Origin: Tissierellales bacterium
GTDB lineage: Bacteria > Bacillota > Clostridia > Tissierellales > Dethiosulfatibacteraceae
Length of the DNA: 55,957 nucleotides
Direction: 5' to 3'
NCBI GenBank assembly: GCA_016938195.1
Contig: JAFGVC010000040.1
Location: 1 to 55,957 of the forward strand
Of the stretch, positions 44,542 to 54,208 are shown in pieces. Below the pieces are notes generated by a model. That model saw only the letters and a program-made list of their open reading frames with translations, did no database searches and was not told where the DNA came from. Positions within the stretch are counted from its first letter, which is position 1; each line of letters opens with the position of its first letter. Both the position numbers and the translations under genes were made by a program.

Positions 44542-45486
44542 TTATTTTTCTCCTTTTTCATAAGGAATACCGCTTGAAGCAGGACCCGTTGCTTTTCCAA
44601 CTACCCCTGCTAAAGCAAATATAGTTGCAACGTAAGGTAGCATCTGTAAAAATTCAGGAGCTAATTTGATGCCAATTGTCTGTGCCTGAATTTGCAAAGC
44701 TTCTGTAAATCCAAAAAACAAGCAAGCAAACATGGCGCCAACAGGATGCCATTTTCCAAAAATCATCGCGGCTAAAGCAATAAATCCTTTTCCAACTGAC
44801 ATTCCCTCTCTAAAAAGACTAATGGTTCCTAAAGATAACGTAGCTCCAGCCAATCCCGCCAAGGCTCCTGAAATCATAACACAAATGTATCTTGTTTTGT
44901 AAACATTTATTCCTAGTGTATCTGCAGCTCTTGGATGTTCACCCACCGCTCTCACTCTCAGTCCAAAGGGTGTTTTGAATAAAACATAATATGAGACACC
45001 CACCGCAACAAAAGCAAGATAAACAAAGGGTGTAAACCGACTAAACAAATCTCCTAGAATCGGTATTTTTTCTAAAAAGGCTAGACTTTGTGGATTGCCG
45101 GTCAAAGATAATTCTTTCGGAAGTGAAGTCGTCTGTCCCGACCTTTTCCAGACCATTTCAAGGAAATAAGCTGTGATACTTGCAGCTAAAACATTAATAG
45201 CCACACCTACAACTACTTGGTTGGCTAGCAAATGTATTGCCATGAAAGCCAATAAAAGGGATGTCACTATACCTACTAAAATCGCACCCCCTACACCTAG
45301 CCAGGCACTTCCATAGAGATAGGTGATTAATACGGAAAAGAAAGCTCCCATGAGCATGATACCTTCTAATGCAATATTGACAACACCGGATCTTTCGGAA
45401 AAAGTACCTCCTAAGGATGCGAAAATGAGAGGCGTTGCCAGCCTAAAAGCCGATGCGATTAATGCAATGATAATGGTAAAATTCAT
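44542..45486 (-). CDS. Nucleoside ABC transporter permease (second)
   Basis: 314 residues with about nine hydrophobic segments. The conserved block AVGEHPRAADTLGINVYKTRYICVMISGALAGLAGA is typical of BPD_transp_2 permeases such as NupQ, which work with BmpA-type binding proteins. FSERSGVVNIALEGIML near the N-terminus is likewise typical. It overlaps the first permease gene (ATGA). Confidence 0.93.
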   Translation of the reverse strand: MNFTIIIALIASAFRLATPLIFASLGGTFSERSGVVNIALEGIMLMGAFFSVLITYLYGSAWLGVGGAILVGIVTSLLLAFMAIHLLANQVVVGVAINVLAASITAYFLEMVWKRSGQTTSLPKELSLTGNPQSLAFLEKIPILGDLFSRFTPFVYLAFVAVGVSYYVLFKTPFGLRVRAVGEHPRAADTLGINVYKTRYICVMISGALAGLAGATLSLGTISLFREGMSVGKGFIALAAMIFGKWHPVGAMFACLFFGFTEALQIQAQTIGIKLAPEFLQMLPYVATIFALAGVVGKATGPASSGIPYEKGEK

Positions 45487-46589
45487 TTCTCATCACCTTC
45501 TTTCGGTTTTATTTTCGCTTTCTTTCTTTTTTCAAGAATTTTGGACATCTGATCAGCAGCCACAAAGACAATAATAACACCTTGTATGATGCCGATAATT
45601 TCTTTTGGAATGCCTGCAATTTGCATTTTTCGTGATCCATTGCTCAATATACCAAAGAGCAGGGCGCTAAAAATGATACCAATAGGATGATTTTGCCCTA
45701 CCAAAGCCACAGCAATTCCATCAAATCCATATCCCGGCATATTGGGCGTTTGACTTACTTTGTATAATAAGCCGGCTACCTGAACGGCACCTGCCATACC
45801 TGCCAAGGATCCGGAAATAGCCATGGATATAATGATATTTTTGGTTTTATTGATACCACCATATTCTGCAGCGTCCGGATTTTTACCGACTGATCTTAAT
45901 TCATAGCCAATTGACGTTTTAAAGAGCAAAATATAAATCACAAAAACCATCGCTAACGCTATAAAAATTCCTGTATGCGCACTTGAATATTCAAATTGAG
46001 GTATTATTTCATTAAGTTTGGTAAGCTTTCCTGCATCTGTCAAGGAAACAGTATGGGCTTTTTTTTCAGTTCCCTCAAGAACTTGAGGATTTAAGACCGC
46101 CTTAGCGATATAATTTGATAAATGTAACGCCGTATAGTTTAACATGATAGTGGTAATAACTTCATGCACACCAATCTTTGCTTTTAAAAAACCTGCAATA
46201 GAAGCCCATAATGCACCAGCTAAAGCTCCTGAAATAACAATTGCAATAATTAGCGGAAGATGTGGTAGCCCTTGGAAATACCATCCGGCGGCTACAGCGC
46301 TGATTGCCCCAACAATATATTGACCTTCGGCTCCTATATTGAATAGACCTGTTCGAAATGCAACCGCAATGGCTAATCCCGTAAACAATATAGGTGTTGT
46401 TTTATATAATGTCTCTCCAAAGCTACTGAATGAACTAAGGCTTCCCTGGAAAAGGGCTTGATAGGCGACTATCGGACTATTATCTGACGCTATAATAAAA
46501 ATAGCGCCAACTAAAAAACCTAACACAATTGCGATTAAAGGAAATTTCATACTATTCCAAATTTTTTTAATTAATTTTTCACCTTTCAA
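45483..46589 (-). CDS. Nucleoside ABC transporter permease (first)
   Basis: 368 residues with about nine hydrophobic segments. FRTGLFNIGAEGQYIVGA and RSVGKNPDAAEYGGINKTKNIIISMAISGSLAGMAGA mark it as the NupP-like partner. It begins with TTG overlapping the ATPase stop (TTGA), and GTGAGG is upstream. The TTG is the best supported start. Confidence 0.93.
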   Translation of the reverse strand: MKGEKLIKKIWNSMKFPLIAIVLGFLVGAIFIIASDNSPIVAYQALFQGSLSSFSSFGETLYKTTPILFTGLAIAVAFRTGLFNIGAEGQYIVGAISAVAAGWYFQGLPHLPLIIAIVISGALAGALWASIAGFLKAKIGVHEVITTIMLNYTALHLSNYIAKAVLNPQVLEGTEKKAHTVSLTDAGKLTKLNEIIPQFEYSSAHTGIFIALAMVFVIYILLFKTSIGYELRSVGKNPDAAEYGGINKTKNIIISMAISGSLAGMAGAVQVAGLLYKVSQTPNMPGYGFDGIAVALVGQNHPIGIIFSALLFGILSNGSRKMQIAGIPKEIIGIIQGVIIVFVAADQMSKILEKRKKAKIKPKEGDEK

Positions 46590-48124
46590 ATATCCTCACC
46601 GCCCTCCACTTTGTTTATAGTTCCTCCTGCCATCATGATGCCTAATTTCTTTTCGTCCGCATCCTTTGCATCTAGACTTCCAACAATTCGTCCGTCATAT
46701 ATCACACCGATTCGGTCTGCCAAGGCAAGGACTTCGTCTAGTTCTAGCGAAACAAGCAAGACAGCCGTTCCATTATTTCTTGCCTCAACAATTTTCTTAT
46801 GCACAAATTCAATAGAGCCAACATCAAGACCTCTCGTAGGTTGTGCTGCAATTAAAACTTTAAGGTCCTTATGAAATTCCCTTGCTACAATCGCTTTTTG
46901 CTGATTTCCTCCTGATAGGGAATGAGCTGTTACATTTTCACTAGGCGTTCTGACATCAAACTCCTTAATCAGTCTTTTAGCATGCTTGTGAATTTCGCTG
47001 TAATTCATCATTAGTTTTTTTGTAAAGGGTTCCTTATAATGATAACCTAAAATCATATTTTCCGCTAAATCATGATCTAAAACTAGACCTCTCTTTTGTC
47101 TATCCTCAGGAATATGCCCAACGCCCTGTTCAATAATTTTTCTTGATGAATATTTTGTTACATCCTCTCCATTGATAAAAACCATACCCGATTTAATTTT
47201 TCTAAGTCCGGTTATAGCCTCAATAAGCTGTGATTGTCCATTGCCATCAACGCCTGCTAATGCAAAAATTTCGCCTTCATTCACATTGAATGAAATCCCC
47301 TTTACAGCTTCAAGAAAACGATTGTCAAGCACATGTAAATCTTTAATTTCGAGAACCTTATTGCCTGTGAATTCTTTTGTTTGCTTATCAACAGTCAGGT
47401 TAACTTTTCTTCCGACCATTAATTCCGCAAGATGGTCAGTGTCCGTATCTTGAGTACTGATAGTATCAATAAACTTGCCCCTGCGAATAACTGTTACTCT
47501 ATCACTGATAGACATGACTTCCTTAAGCTTATGCGTAATCAAAATAATAGACTTGCCTTCAGCAACAAGATTTTTCATGATAACGCCTAGCTCCTCAATT
47601 TCTTGAGGTGTTAAAACGGCCGTAGGCTCATCAAGGATGAGTATTTCAGCTCCTCTATAAAGTGCCTTGAGAATTTCAACTCTTTGCTGGATCCCTACAG
47701 AAAGATCCATGACCTTTGCTTCAGGGTTAACTTTTAATCCAAATTTTTCTGAAATCTCTCTTACCTTAGCGTTTGCGACTTCCATATCTATTGAAAGTCC
47801 TTTTTGGGGTTCTCTACCCAAAACAATATTTTCGGCAACTGTAAAGGTTTGAACTAGCATAAAATGTTGATGGACCATGCCTATTCCTTTTTCGATTGCA
47901 GTATTTGGATCTTTTATGATTGTTTTTTCGCCATTGATAAATATCGAACCTGAAGTGGGACGGTATAGTCCGTACAAAATATTCATCAACGTCGTCTTTC
48001 CGGCTCCATTTTCTCCAAGAAGAACGTGAATTTCACCTTTTTTGAGATTAAAATCAATATCATCATTAGCAATAACACCCGGAAAAATTTTAGTGATGTT
48101 TTTCATCTCAACAACGTTAGACAA
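46586..48124 (-). CDS. Nucleoside ABC transporter ATP-binding protein
   Basis: About 512 residues with two ATPase halves. The first half has Walker A GENGAGKTT, signature LSVGIQQRVEI and Walker B ILILDEPTAVL; the second has a degenerate Walker A (GVDGNGQSQ), signature LSGGNQQK and the altered Walker B VLIAAQPTRGLD. This is the layout of NupO/RbsA-like importers. The start is decided by GGAGGGG six bases before a TTG at 48124 (LSNVVEMKN); other in-frame ATGs lack a site. It lies downstream of the BmpA gene after a terminator-like hairpin. Confidence 0.94.
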   Translation of the reverse strand: MSNVVEMKNITKIFPGVIANDDIDFNLKKGEIHVLLGENGAGKTTLMNILYGLYRPTSGSIFINGEKTIIKDPNTAIEKGIGMVHQHFMLVQTFTVAENIVLGREPQKGLSIDMEVANAKVREISEKFGLKVNPEAKVMDLSVGIQQRVEILKALYRGAEILILDEPTAVLTPQEIEELGVIMKNLVAEGKSIILITHKLKEVMSISDRVTVIRRGKFIDTISTQDTDTDHLAELMVGRKVNLTVDKQTKEFTGNKVLEIKDLHVLDNRFLEAVKGISFNVNEGEIFALAGVDGNGQSQLIEAITGLRKIKSGMVFINGEDVTKYSSRKIIEQGVGHIPEDRQKRGLVLDHDLAENMILGYHYKEPFTKKLMMNYSEIHKHAKRLIKEFDVRTPSENVTAHSLSGGNQQKAIVAREFHKDLKVLIAAQPTRGLDVGSIEFVHKKIVEARNNGTAVLLVSLELDEVLALADRIGVIYDGRIVGSLDAKDADEKKLGIMMAGGTINKVEGGEDI

Positions 48125-48151
48125 AATAACCCCTCCTGACATTTTCTATTT

Positions 48152-48182
48152 AAAAAAGGCCGAATGTTTCCATCCGGCCTTT
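48152..48182 (-). terminator. Attenuating terminator between bmpA-like gene and ATPase gene
   Basis: On the minus strand AAAGGCCGGATG-GAAA-CATTCGGCCTTT (one G-U pair) followed by T residues. It would lower the ATPase and permease level relative to the binding protein. Confidence 0.75.
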
Positions 48183-48194
48183 ATGATCCAACTG

Positions 48195-49274
48195 TTAAAG
48201 TTCAGGAACTTCAAAAGCCTCAAAGGTTGCAAGGTCAGTCGGTACAATAATTGTGCCGTCTATAATTGCCGCTCTGTATTTTTCTGCTGCTGCGACCATT
48301 TCTGCAGAAAGATTTCCGGCTTCATCGCTATAACCAACACCATCGACCTCAAGTCCAAATTCAATGGTTTCACCTTTAAATGTTCCTTCTACAATTGACT
48401 TAGTTGCTAAATAAGTTGCATTATCAACCCTTTTAATCATAGAGCAAAGAACATGCTCAGGATCTAATGCCGATTGATCCATGTCTACTCCAATAGCCCA
48501 AAAGTCTTGCTCTCCTGCTGCTTGAATAACTCCAATGCCACAAGCTCCTGAAGCATGATAAATAACGTCAGCGCCAAGTTGATGCTGTGCTAAAGCTGCT
48601 TCTTTTCCGAGAGCCGGGTCACCAAATGAACCCGTGTAGTTGACAAGTACCTGTGCGTCAGGATTTACGGCCTTCACACCGGCTTGGAATCCATATTGGA
48701 ATTTTTCAATTAATGGGAATTGCATCCCCCCAACGAATCCAATAACATCCGTTTCAGATGTAAGTCCGGCTATAACACCTACTAAGAAAGAACCTTCATG
48801 CTCTTTAAAAGTTAATCCGGCAACATTTGGAAGAACAATACCTCCTTCGTCAATAATAGCGAAGTTTTGATCAGTAAATTGCTCTGCGGCAGCTTTAGTT
48901 GCATCAGCCATCAAGAATCCTACTGAAAAAATAAGGTCATACTTTTCTGAAGCAAAAGCGGTAAGATTAGGACCATAATCATCTTCATCATCAGATTCAA
49001 GCACTTTAACCTCTACTCCAAAATCTTCTTTAGCTTTAGTTAAACCTAGATAAGCCGAATCATTAAATGACTCATCCCCAAGTCCGCCCGTGTCAGTAAT
49101 CATTCCGACTACTATTTGTTTTGCAGGCGCTTCTGTTTCTGTTGGCGCTTCTGTTTCCGTAGGAGCCTCTGTTGGTGCCGCAGTAGTTGGTTCTGCAGGT
49201 TTGCTACATCCGGTTAGTGCAAGCGCAAATACCATTGCTATCACTAAAGTTAATGCCAATACTCTTTTCTTCAT
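48195..49274 (-). CDS. BmpA-family nucleoside-binding lipoprotein
   Basis: 359 residues. A lipoprotein signal peptide ends with lipobox LTGC (Cys near 23). A Thr/Glu/Pro linker with repeated TEAP units follows. The mature domain has TDTGGLGDESFNDSAYLGL, the PF02608 (Bmp) signature, and the FVGGMQFPLIEKFQYGF and GSFGDPALGKEAA segments; these proteins bind purine nucleosides outside the membrane. Promoter TTGTTA-17-TATAAT lies upstream. It is first in the importer operon and is followed by a hairpin. Confidence 0.93.
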   Translation of the reverse strand: MKKRVLALTLVIAMVFALALTGCSKPAEPTTAAPTEAPTETEAPTETEAPAKQIVVGMITDTGGLGDESFNDSAYLGLTKAKEDFGVEVKVLESDDEDDYGPNLTAFASEKYDLIFSVGFLMADATKAAAEQFTDQNFAIIDEGGIVLPNVAGLTFKEHEGSFLVGVIAGLTSETDVIGFVGGMQFPLIEKFQYGFQAGVKAVNPDAQVLVNYTGSFGDPALGKEAALAQHQLGADVIYHASGACGIGVIQAAGEQDFWAIGVDMDQSALDPEHVLCSMIKRVDNATYLATKSIVEGTFKGETIEFGLEVDGVGYSDEAGNLSAEMVAAAEKYRAAIIDGTIIVPTDLATFEAFEVPEL

Positions 49275-49310
49275 TTTAATCCTCCTAAATAAGATTGTTC
49301 CTCAAGTTAA

Positions 49311-49339
49311 ATTATATTGCAATTCAATTTTAATAACAA
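49311..49339 (-). promoter_or_regulatory. Promoter of the nucleoside importer operon
   Basis: On the minus strand TTGTTA (49334-49339), a 17-bp spacer and TATAAT (49311-49316). I see no riboswitch in the short leader. Confidence 0.65.
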
Positions 49340-49373
49340 GCTATTTTAATCATTTTAAATGTTACAAAAAGTT

Positions 49374-50315
49374 CTAATTTTCCATTTCCTCAATATATTT
49401 TTCAGCCTGAACCGCAGCAATAGCTCCGTCAGACGTTGCTGTGACAACCTGTCTAAGGGATTTTACCCTTACATCTCCGGCTGCAAATACACCTGTAATA
49501 TTAGTTTTCATATTTTCGTCAGTTAGGATATATCGATTCTGCATATTGATAATGCCCTCAAACAATTCAGTAATAGGGTCATATCCGACAAAAACAAAAA
49601 CACCCAAAATCCCATCTTCAGGACTAGCCTTCTTTTCAGTGACCTCACCCGTCTTAAGATTTTTAAGGACAATTCCATTGACAAACCCTTGACCCATGAC
49701 TTCTTCAACTACGGTATCCCAAATAAAGTCAATTTTCTCATTCTCAAAAGCCTTTTGCTGAATCGACTTGGCCGCTCTTAATTCATCTCTTCTGTGGACA
49801 ATATGGATTTTTTTAGCAAACTTTGAAATAAACAGCGCTTCTTCTACTGCCGCGTCACCGCCACCAATCACATAGACCTCCAAGCCTTCAAAAAAAGGAG
49901 CATCACAGGTTGCGCAATAAGAAACACCTTTTCCAATGAATTCTTTTTCTCCCGGACATCCCATCAATCTAGGCTTAGCACCGGTAGCAATTATGACAGC
50001 TTTCGCTTGATAGTCATCTTTGTTACCTTTCAATATTTTAATTGGTCCACTCAAATCGACAGAAGTAATCGTATCAATTTCCCTTTTTGTATGAAATCGA
50101 TCGACCTGTGCCAACATTTTCTCAATCAAGGAAGGACCTGTTTCTCCTTCGGCAGCGCCGGGATAATTATCTACCTCTTCAGTCTGAATAATCATTCCAC
50201 CCGCTTTTTCTTTTTCCAACATTAACGTATTCATTCTAGCTCTTCCCGCATACAATGCAGCTGCAAGCCCTGCCGGGCCTCCGCCAAGAATAATCACATC
50301 ATATAATATACTCAT
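49374..50315 (-). CDS. trxB: Thioredoxin reductase
   Basis: 313 residues. FAD site ILGGGPAGLAAALYAGRA, redox-active CATC (SYCATCDAPFFEG), the NADP-binding GGGDAAVEEALFIS with HRRDELRA, and GVFAAGDVR near the C-terminus. It passes electrons from NADPH to thioredoxin. AAAGGTGG lies upstream of the ATG. It ends 99 bp before the BmpA gene start. Confidence 0.95.
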   Translation of the reverse strand: MSILYDVIILGGGPAGLAAALYAGRARMNTLMLEKEKAGGMIIQTEEVDNYPGAAEGETGPSLIEKMLAQVDRFHTKREIDTITSVDLSGPIKILKGNKDDYQAKAVIIATGAKPRLMGCPGEKEFIGKGVSYCATCDAPFFEGLEVYVIGGGDAAVEEALFISKFAKKIHIVHRRDELRAAKSIQQKAFENEKIDFIWDTVVEEVMGQGFVNGIVLKNLKTGEVTEKKASPEDGILGVFVFVGYDPITELFEGIINMQNRYILTDENMKTNITGVFAAGDVRVKSLRQVVTATSDGAIAAVQAEKYIEEMEN

Positions 50316-50375
50316 GTCATTACACCACCTTTATTTTATTACTTCTTAAGATTTTACATCAAATCACAACGTTAA

Positions 50376-52022
50376 TCAATTATCTCCATTGACTATTTTC
50401 ACTATTTTTTGTTTATTGACAACTTCAATGATTGCTTCCGCAATATTGATTGAGTGATCTCCTATTCTTTCCAAATTACTGATTGCGTCTAAAAATATAA
50501 TCCCTGATTGAGTCATACAAGCCCCTGCATTCAATCTGTCCATATGATTTTTGCGCAAAGTTTTTTCCATTGCGTTAATCAGTTTTTCTTTTTCAAATAC
50601 CTTCATGCCAATCTCCGTATCCGTTGTTTTATAGGTCAGTAGAGAAAGCTTATAGGATTCATGCACCAGTTCAATCATTTCATTGAGTTCATCTTTAGCC
50701 TGACCGGAAAACGTAACATTATTCGTAATATTATCAAGTGCTAATTCCGCAATATTGTCCGCATGGTCACCAATTCTTTCAATATCGTTAATATTATTCA
50801 TCAAGGTTGTAATTTTATCACGTTGTTCCGCTGTTAGTGACAATTTTGTCAAATCAACCATATAGTCCAGAAGCTTTTTCTCCATGATGTTTACATTTTT
50901 TTCCTTTGCAAAAACGGAATAGACCATCTCCTCATCATTATTTAGCAATGCGAACTGCGCATCTATAATTTGTTGTTCAACTAGCTTAGCCATTCTTAGA
51001 ATTTCTCTTGAAACTTGAACCAGTGCAATGCTAGGAGTCGCCATCAATCTCTTATCGACATATTTCAACTCGCCTTCCTTCTCAACATCCTCGCCTTTAA
51101 TCAATTTTTCTGAAATTTTAACAATTTTAGAAGCAAACGGGAATAGCAGAATGACGGATATAATATTAAAGAGCGTGTGCGCGTTAGCAATCTGTCTTTC
51201 GATATTATCCGGGGATAAGATTGTCACTAAATATTGTACCGGAATTCTAAGAAAAATCATGAACAACAATGTCCCTATAATATTAAAAATCAAATGCATC
51301 AAAGCCGCTCTTTTAGCCGTCTTGCTGGCTCCAACACTTGAAATCATGGCGGTAACACAAGTACCAATGTTTTCTCCGAAAAGAATAGGATAGGCCATTT
51401 CGATAGTCATCAAACCACTCCCAGCTCCGGCAACAGCAATTAATAGTGCCGTCGTTGCAGATGAGCTCTGCATAATAGCCGTAATACCAAAACCCGTCAA
51501 AATTCCAATCCATGGATTATTGAAATTCAATAGGGCATCAATGAAAATCTGAGATTCGCTCAAAGGCTTGATGGCTTGCTTCATCATATCCATCCCTAAG
51601 AAAAGTATACCGAATCCTATTAAAATTTCAGCTTTTTCCTTGACTTTCTTTTTTTTGGCGCCAAAATAAAAAGCTACCCCTATGCCAACAATAACAGGAG
51701 CAATATCTCCCAGATGAAAAGCAACAAGTTGAGCCGTAATGGTAGTTCCTATGTTCGCCCCCATAATCACGCCAATGGCTTGCGAGAGATTCATCAAGCC
51801 TGCATTCACAAAACCAACAGTCATAACTGTTGTAGCTGAAGAACTCTGAACAACCGCGGTCACCAATGCGCCCACCAAAACACCCAGAGCACGATTGTTT
51901 GTCAATGCAGATAAAATGCCTTTCATCTTCGAACCTGCTGATTTTTGTAGTGCGCTCCCCATAAAGGTCATACCGAATAAAAACAATCCCAATCCACCCA
52001 TTAATTCAAATGCAATACTCAT
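50376..52022 (-). CDS. Na/Pi cotransporter family protein (NptA-like), second copy
   Basis: 548 residues. Two inverted halves each carry the QSSSATT motif (VVQSSSATTVMTVGFVNAGL and IMQSSSATTALLIAVAGAG) with GANIGTT and GENIGTC following. The C-terminal 210 residues are a PhoU-like helical domain (MEKKLLDYMVDLTKLSL, IERIGDHADNIAEL, LERIGDHSINIAEA). It likely imports phosphate with Na+. It lies 21 bp downstream of a paralogue. GGAGG precedes the ATG. Confidence 0.93.
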   Translation of the reverse strand: MSIAFELMGGLGLFLFGMTFMGSALQKSAGSKMKGILSALTNNRALGVLVGALVTAVVQSSSATTVMTVGFVNAGLMNLSQAIGVIMGANIGTTITAQLVAFHLGDIAPVIVGIGVAFYFGAKKKKVKEKAEILIGFGILFLGMDMMKQAIKPLSESQIFIDALLNFNNPWIGILTGFGITAIMQSSSATTALLIAVAGAGSGLMTIEMAYPILFGENIGTCVTAMISSVGASKTAKRAALMHLIFNIIGTLLFMIFLRIPVQYLVTILSPDNIERQIANAHTLFNIISVILLFPFASKIVKISEKLIKGEDVEKEGELKYVDKRLMATPSIALVQVSREILRMAKLVEQQIIDAQFALLNNDEEMVYSVFAKEKNVNIMEKKLLDYMVDLTKLSLTAEQRDKITTLMNNINDIERIGDHADNIAELALDNITNNVTFSGQAKDELNEMIELVHESYKLSLLTYKTTDTEIGMKVFEKEKLINAMEKTLRKNHMDRLNAGACMTQSGIIFLDAISNLERIGDHSINIAEAIIEVVNKQKIVKIVNGDN

Positions 52023-52043
52023 GATTCCTCCTAAACAAATAGC

Positions 52044-53648
52044 TTATGACTTAAATCTCAACACGGACTGCGCAATATTTTTTGAATGATTTCCGATTCT
52101 TTCAAGATTACCAAGCGCATCCAGAAACACGGTTTCAGTTTGTGTGTTATAACCACTTCTTTTGATTCTTGTAATATGCTTTGTTTGAAAAACTTCACAC
52201 ATTTCTTTTATTTCTGAATCCAGTTTAATAACCTTCTGAATCATTATATCATCTATAGTATCAAAAATGTCTCTTGAATAAACAAAAATGTCTATCACCT
52301 TATCAAAAAGCATGTTTATTTCTTCCTTAGCCTCTTCAGGAAAATTCATTTTGTTTTCATGATTGAGAACTGAGATTTCTGCTAGATTTTCAGCTAAATC
52401 AGCAATTCTTTCAATATCTGTCAATGTCCTTGAAAATACCGCAACCTTATCGATTTGCTTTTCATCTAAATCTTTTCCTGTCAATTTTACCAAGTAATCA
52501 AATGTTTTCTTTTCAAGTCTGTTAATAATTTGTTCATTCTCGAAAATCACTCGGCAAATCTTTCCGTCATACGAGGCCAATACCTTTTGGCTCATTGTAA
52601 TTTGTTTATCCACTATCGCAAATAGTCTCAGAATTTCCTTTTTTGACTGGACCAAAGCTATTTCGGAGGACACCGTCAATCTTTCATCAATATATCGTAG
52701 ATCATCTCTTGTTTTTTTGTCTTGACCTTTGATAACTTTGCTAGATAAATTAACAATTTGATTTGAAAAAGGATACAACGCTAAAACTGTTACGACATTA
52801 AAAATAGTATGCGCATTGGCAATTTGTCTCTCTACACGCTCGGGTGTCATCCATATAACAATATCCTCTACAAGTCTCCTTAAAAATATCAGAAAAAAAA
52901 GAGCACCAATCGTTTTAATGATTACATGAATAAAAGCCGCTCTCTTAGCCGTTTTGTTCGAACCAACACTTGAAAGAACTGCTGTCACACAAGTACCAAT
53001 ATTCGAACCCAAAATGACAGGAAATGCCATCTGAATCGTTAGCATGCCACTCCCGGAAGCTGCAATCAATAGCCCGGCTGTAGCCGCTGAGCTCTGAAGA
53101 ATTGCGGTGATGACTAGGCCAGCTATAAGACCAATTGCGGGAGAATTAAGCCGAATAATTGTCTCCGCAAAAAAAACAGAATCTCTTAACGGTTTCATAG
53201 ACTCTTTCATAAGGCTCATCCCTAAAAATAAAATGCCAAATCCAATAATGCCATTAGCTATATTTTTATAAGCCTTGTCTTTTGAGACTAGGTACAACAA
53301 CACCCCAAAGCTAACAATCAACGGAGAAAAACTGTCAAAGTTAAAGGATATCAACTGAGTCGTCAACGTGGTTCCAATGTTAGAGCCCATAATTACCCCA
53401 ATTGATTGGTTGAGGCTCATCAACCCTGCATTGACAAAGCCTACAGCCATAACAGTAGTAGCGGACGAGCTTTGCAAAATGACGGTCACTAAAATACCCG
53501 TCAGTATCCCCGTCATCTTATTATTAACTAGTTTATTAATCAGTGCTCGCAATTGAGATCCAGTTGACTTTTGTAGCGCCTCTCCCATGAAAAGCATTCC
53601 AAAAATGAATAGCCCCAGTCCACCTATTAATTCGACCGCCATTAACAT
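52044..53648 (-). CDS. Na/Pi cotransporter family protein (NptA-like), first copy
   Basis: 534 residues, the same domain order as the gene downstream: ILQSSSATTVMAVGFVNAGL, GSNIGTT, ILQSSAATAGLLIAASG (second motif altered to QSSAAT) and a C-terminal PhoU-like domain (FLDALGNLERIGNHSKNIAQ). It probably arose by tandem duplication. GAGGGG precedes the ATG. It starts 12 bp after trmL. Confidence 0.92.
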   Translation of the reverse strand: MLMAVELIGGLGLFIFGMLFMGEALQKSTGSQLRALINKLVNNKMTGILTGILVTVILQSSSATTVMAVGFVNAGLMSLNQSIGVIMGSNIGTTLTTQLISFNFDSFSPLIVSFGVLLYLVSKDKAYKNIANGIIGFGILFLGMSLMKESMKPLRDSVFFAETIIRLNSPAIGLIAGLVITAILQSSAATAGLLIAASGSGMLTIQMAFPVILGSNIGTCVTAVLSSVGSNKTAKRAAFIHVIIKTIGALFFLIFLRRLVEDIVIWMTPERVERQIANAHTIFNVVTVLALYPFSNQIVNLSSKVIKGQDKKTRDDLRYIDERLTVSSEIALVQSKKEILRLFAIVDKQITMSQKVLASYDGKICRVIFENEQIINRLEKKTFDYLVKLTGKDLDEKQIDKVAVFSRTLTDIERIADLAENLAEISVLNHENKMNFPEEAKEEINMLFDKVIDIFVYSRDIFDTIDDIMIQKVIKLDSEIKEMCEVFQTKHITRIKRSGYNTQTETVFLDALGNLERIGNHSKNIAQSVLRFKS

Positions 53649-53660
53649 AAGGGTTCCCCT

Positions 53661-54131
53661 CTAACATAAATTGTTGAAGCCGGATTGTCTCAGTGCTTCG
53701 TAAATAATTATATTGACGGCATTTGATAAATTGAGTGATCTTGCTCGTTCATGACCAACCATCGGAATTTTAATACGTTTATTAGGATATTTGTCATGTA
53801 TCTCTTGTGGTAGACCTGCTGTCTCTTTGCCAAATACAAAAAAACAATCTGCTTCATATGCGTTTTCCGAATAAAATTTATCGCCCTTTGTTGAAACAAA
53901 GAAAAAGCGATTGATTCCTTTTTCTTCAATTAAGTCAAACAAGCTGTCGTAATAAAAGACCTTCACCAAATCCCAATAGTCCAGGCCTGCTCTTTTCAGA
54001 TGCTTATCATCAACCGAAAAGCCTAAAGGTCTAATTAAGTACAAATTTGTTCCGGTTGCTGCACATGTTCTAGCTATATTTCCAGTATTTTGAGGAATCT
54101 CGGGTTCATACAGCACCACATTAAATGACAT
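53661..54131 (-). CDS. trmL: tRNA (cytidine(34)-2'-O)-methyltransferase TrmL
   Basis: About 156 residues, a single SPOUT domain. NVVLYEPEIPQNTGNIARTCAATG is the family N-terminus, LIRPLGFSVDDKHLKRAGLDYW follows, and the knotted SAM site has FGKETAGLP and IPMVGHERARSLNLSNAVNIIIYEA. It modifies the wobble base of tRNA-Leu in other bacteria. I start at the ATG at 54131, preceded by GGAGG. Confidence 0.95.
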   Translation of the reverse strand: MSFNVVLYEPEIPQNTGNIARTCAATGTNLYLIRPLGFSVDDKHLKRAGLDYWDLVKVFYYDSLFDLIEEKGINRFFFVSTKGDKFYSENAYEADCFFVFGKETAGLPQEIHDKYPNKRIKIPMVGHERARSLNLSNAVNIIIYEALRQSGFNNLC

Positions 54132-54208
54132 ATCGGCCTCCACAAGATAAGATTATAACATAGAATAAATATAAATAAAGAAATATATTCTTGAAAATAT
54201 TCATGATT

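Noticed and set aside
49120-49195. Short DNA tandem repeat near the start of the BmpA-like gene
   Set aside because: It only encodes the Thr/Glu/Pro lipoprotein linker, which is common in this family.
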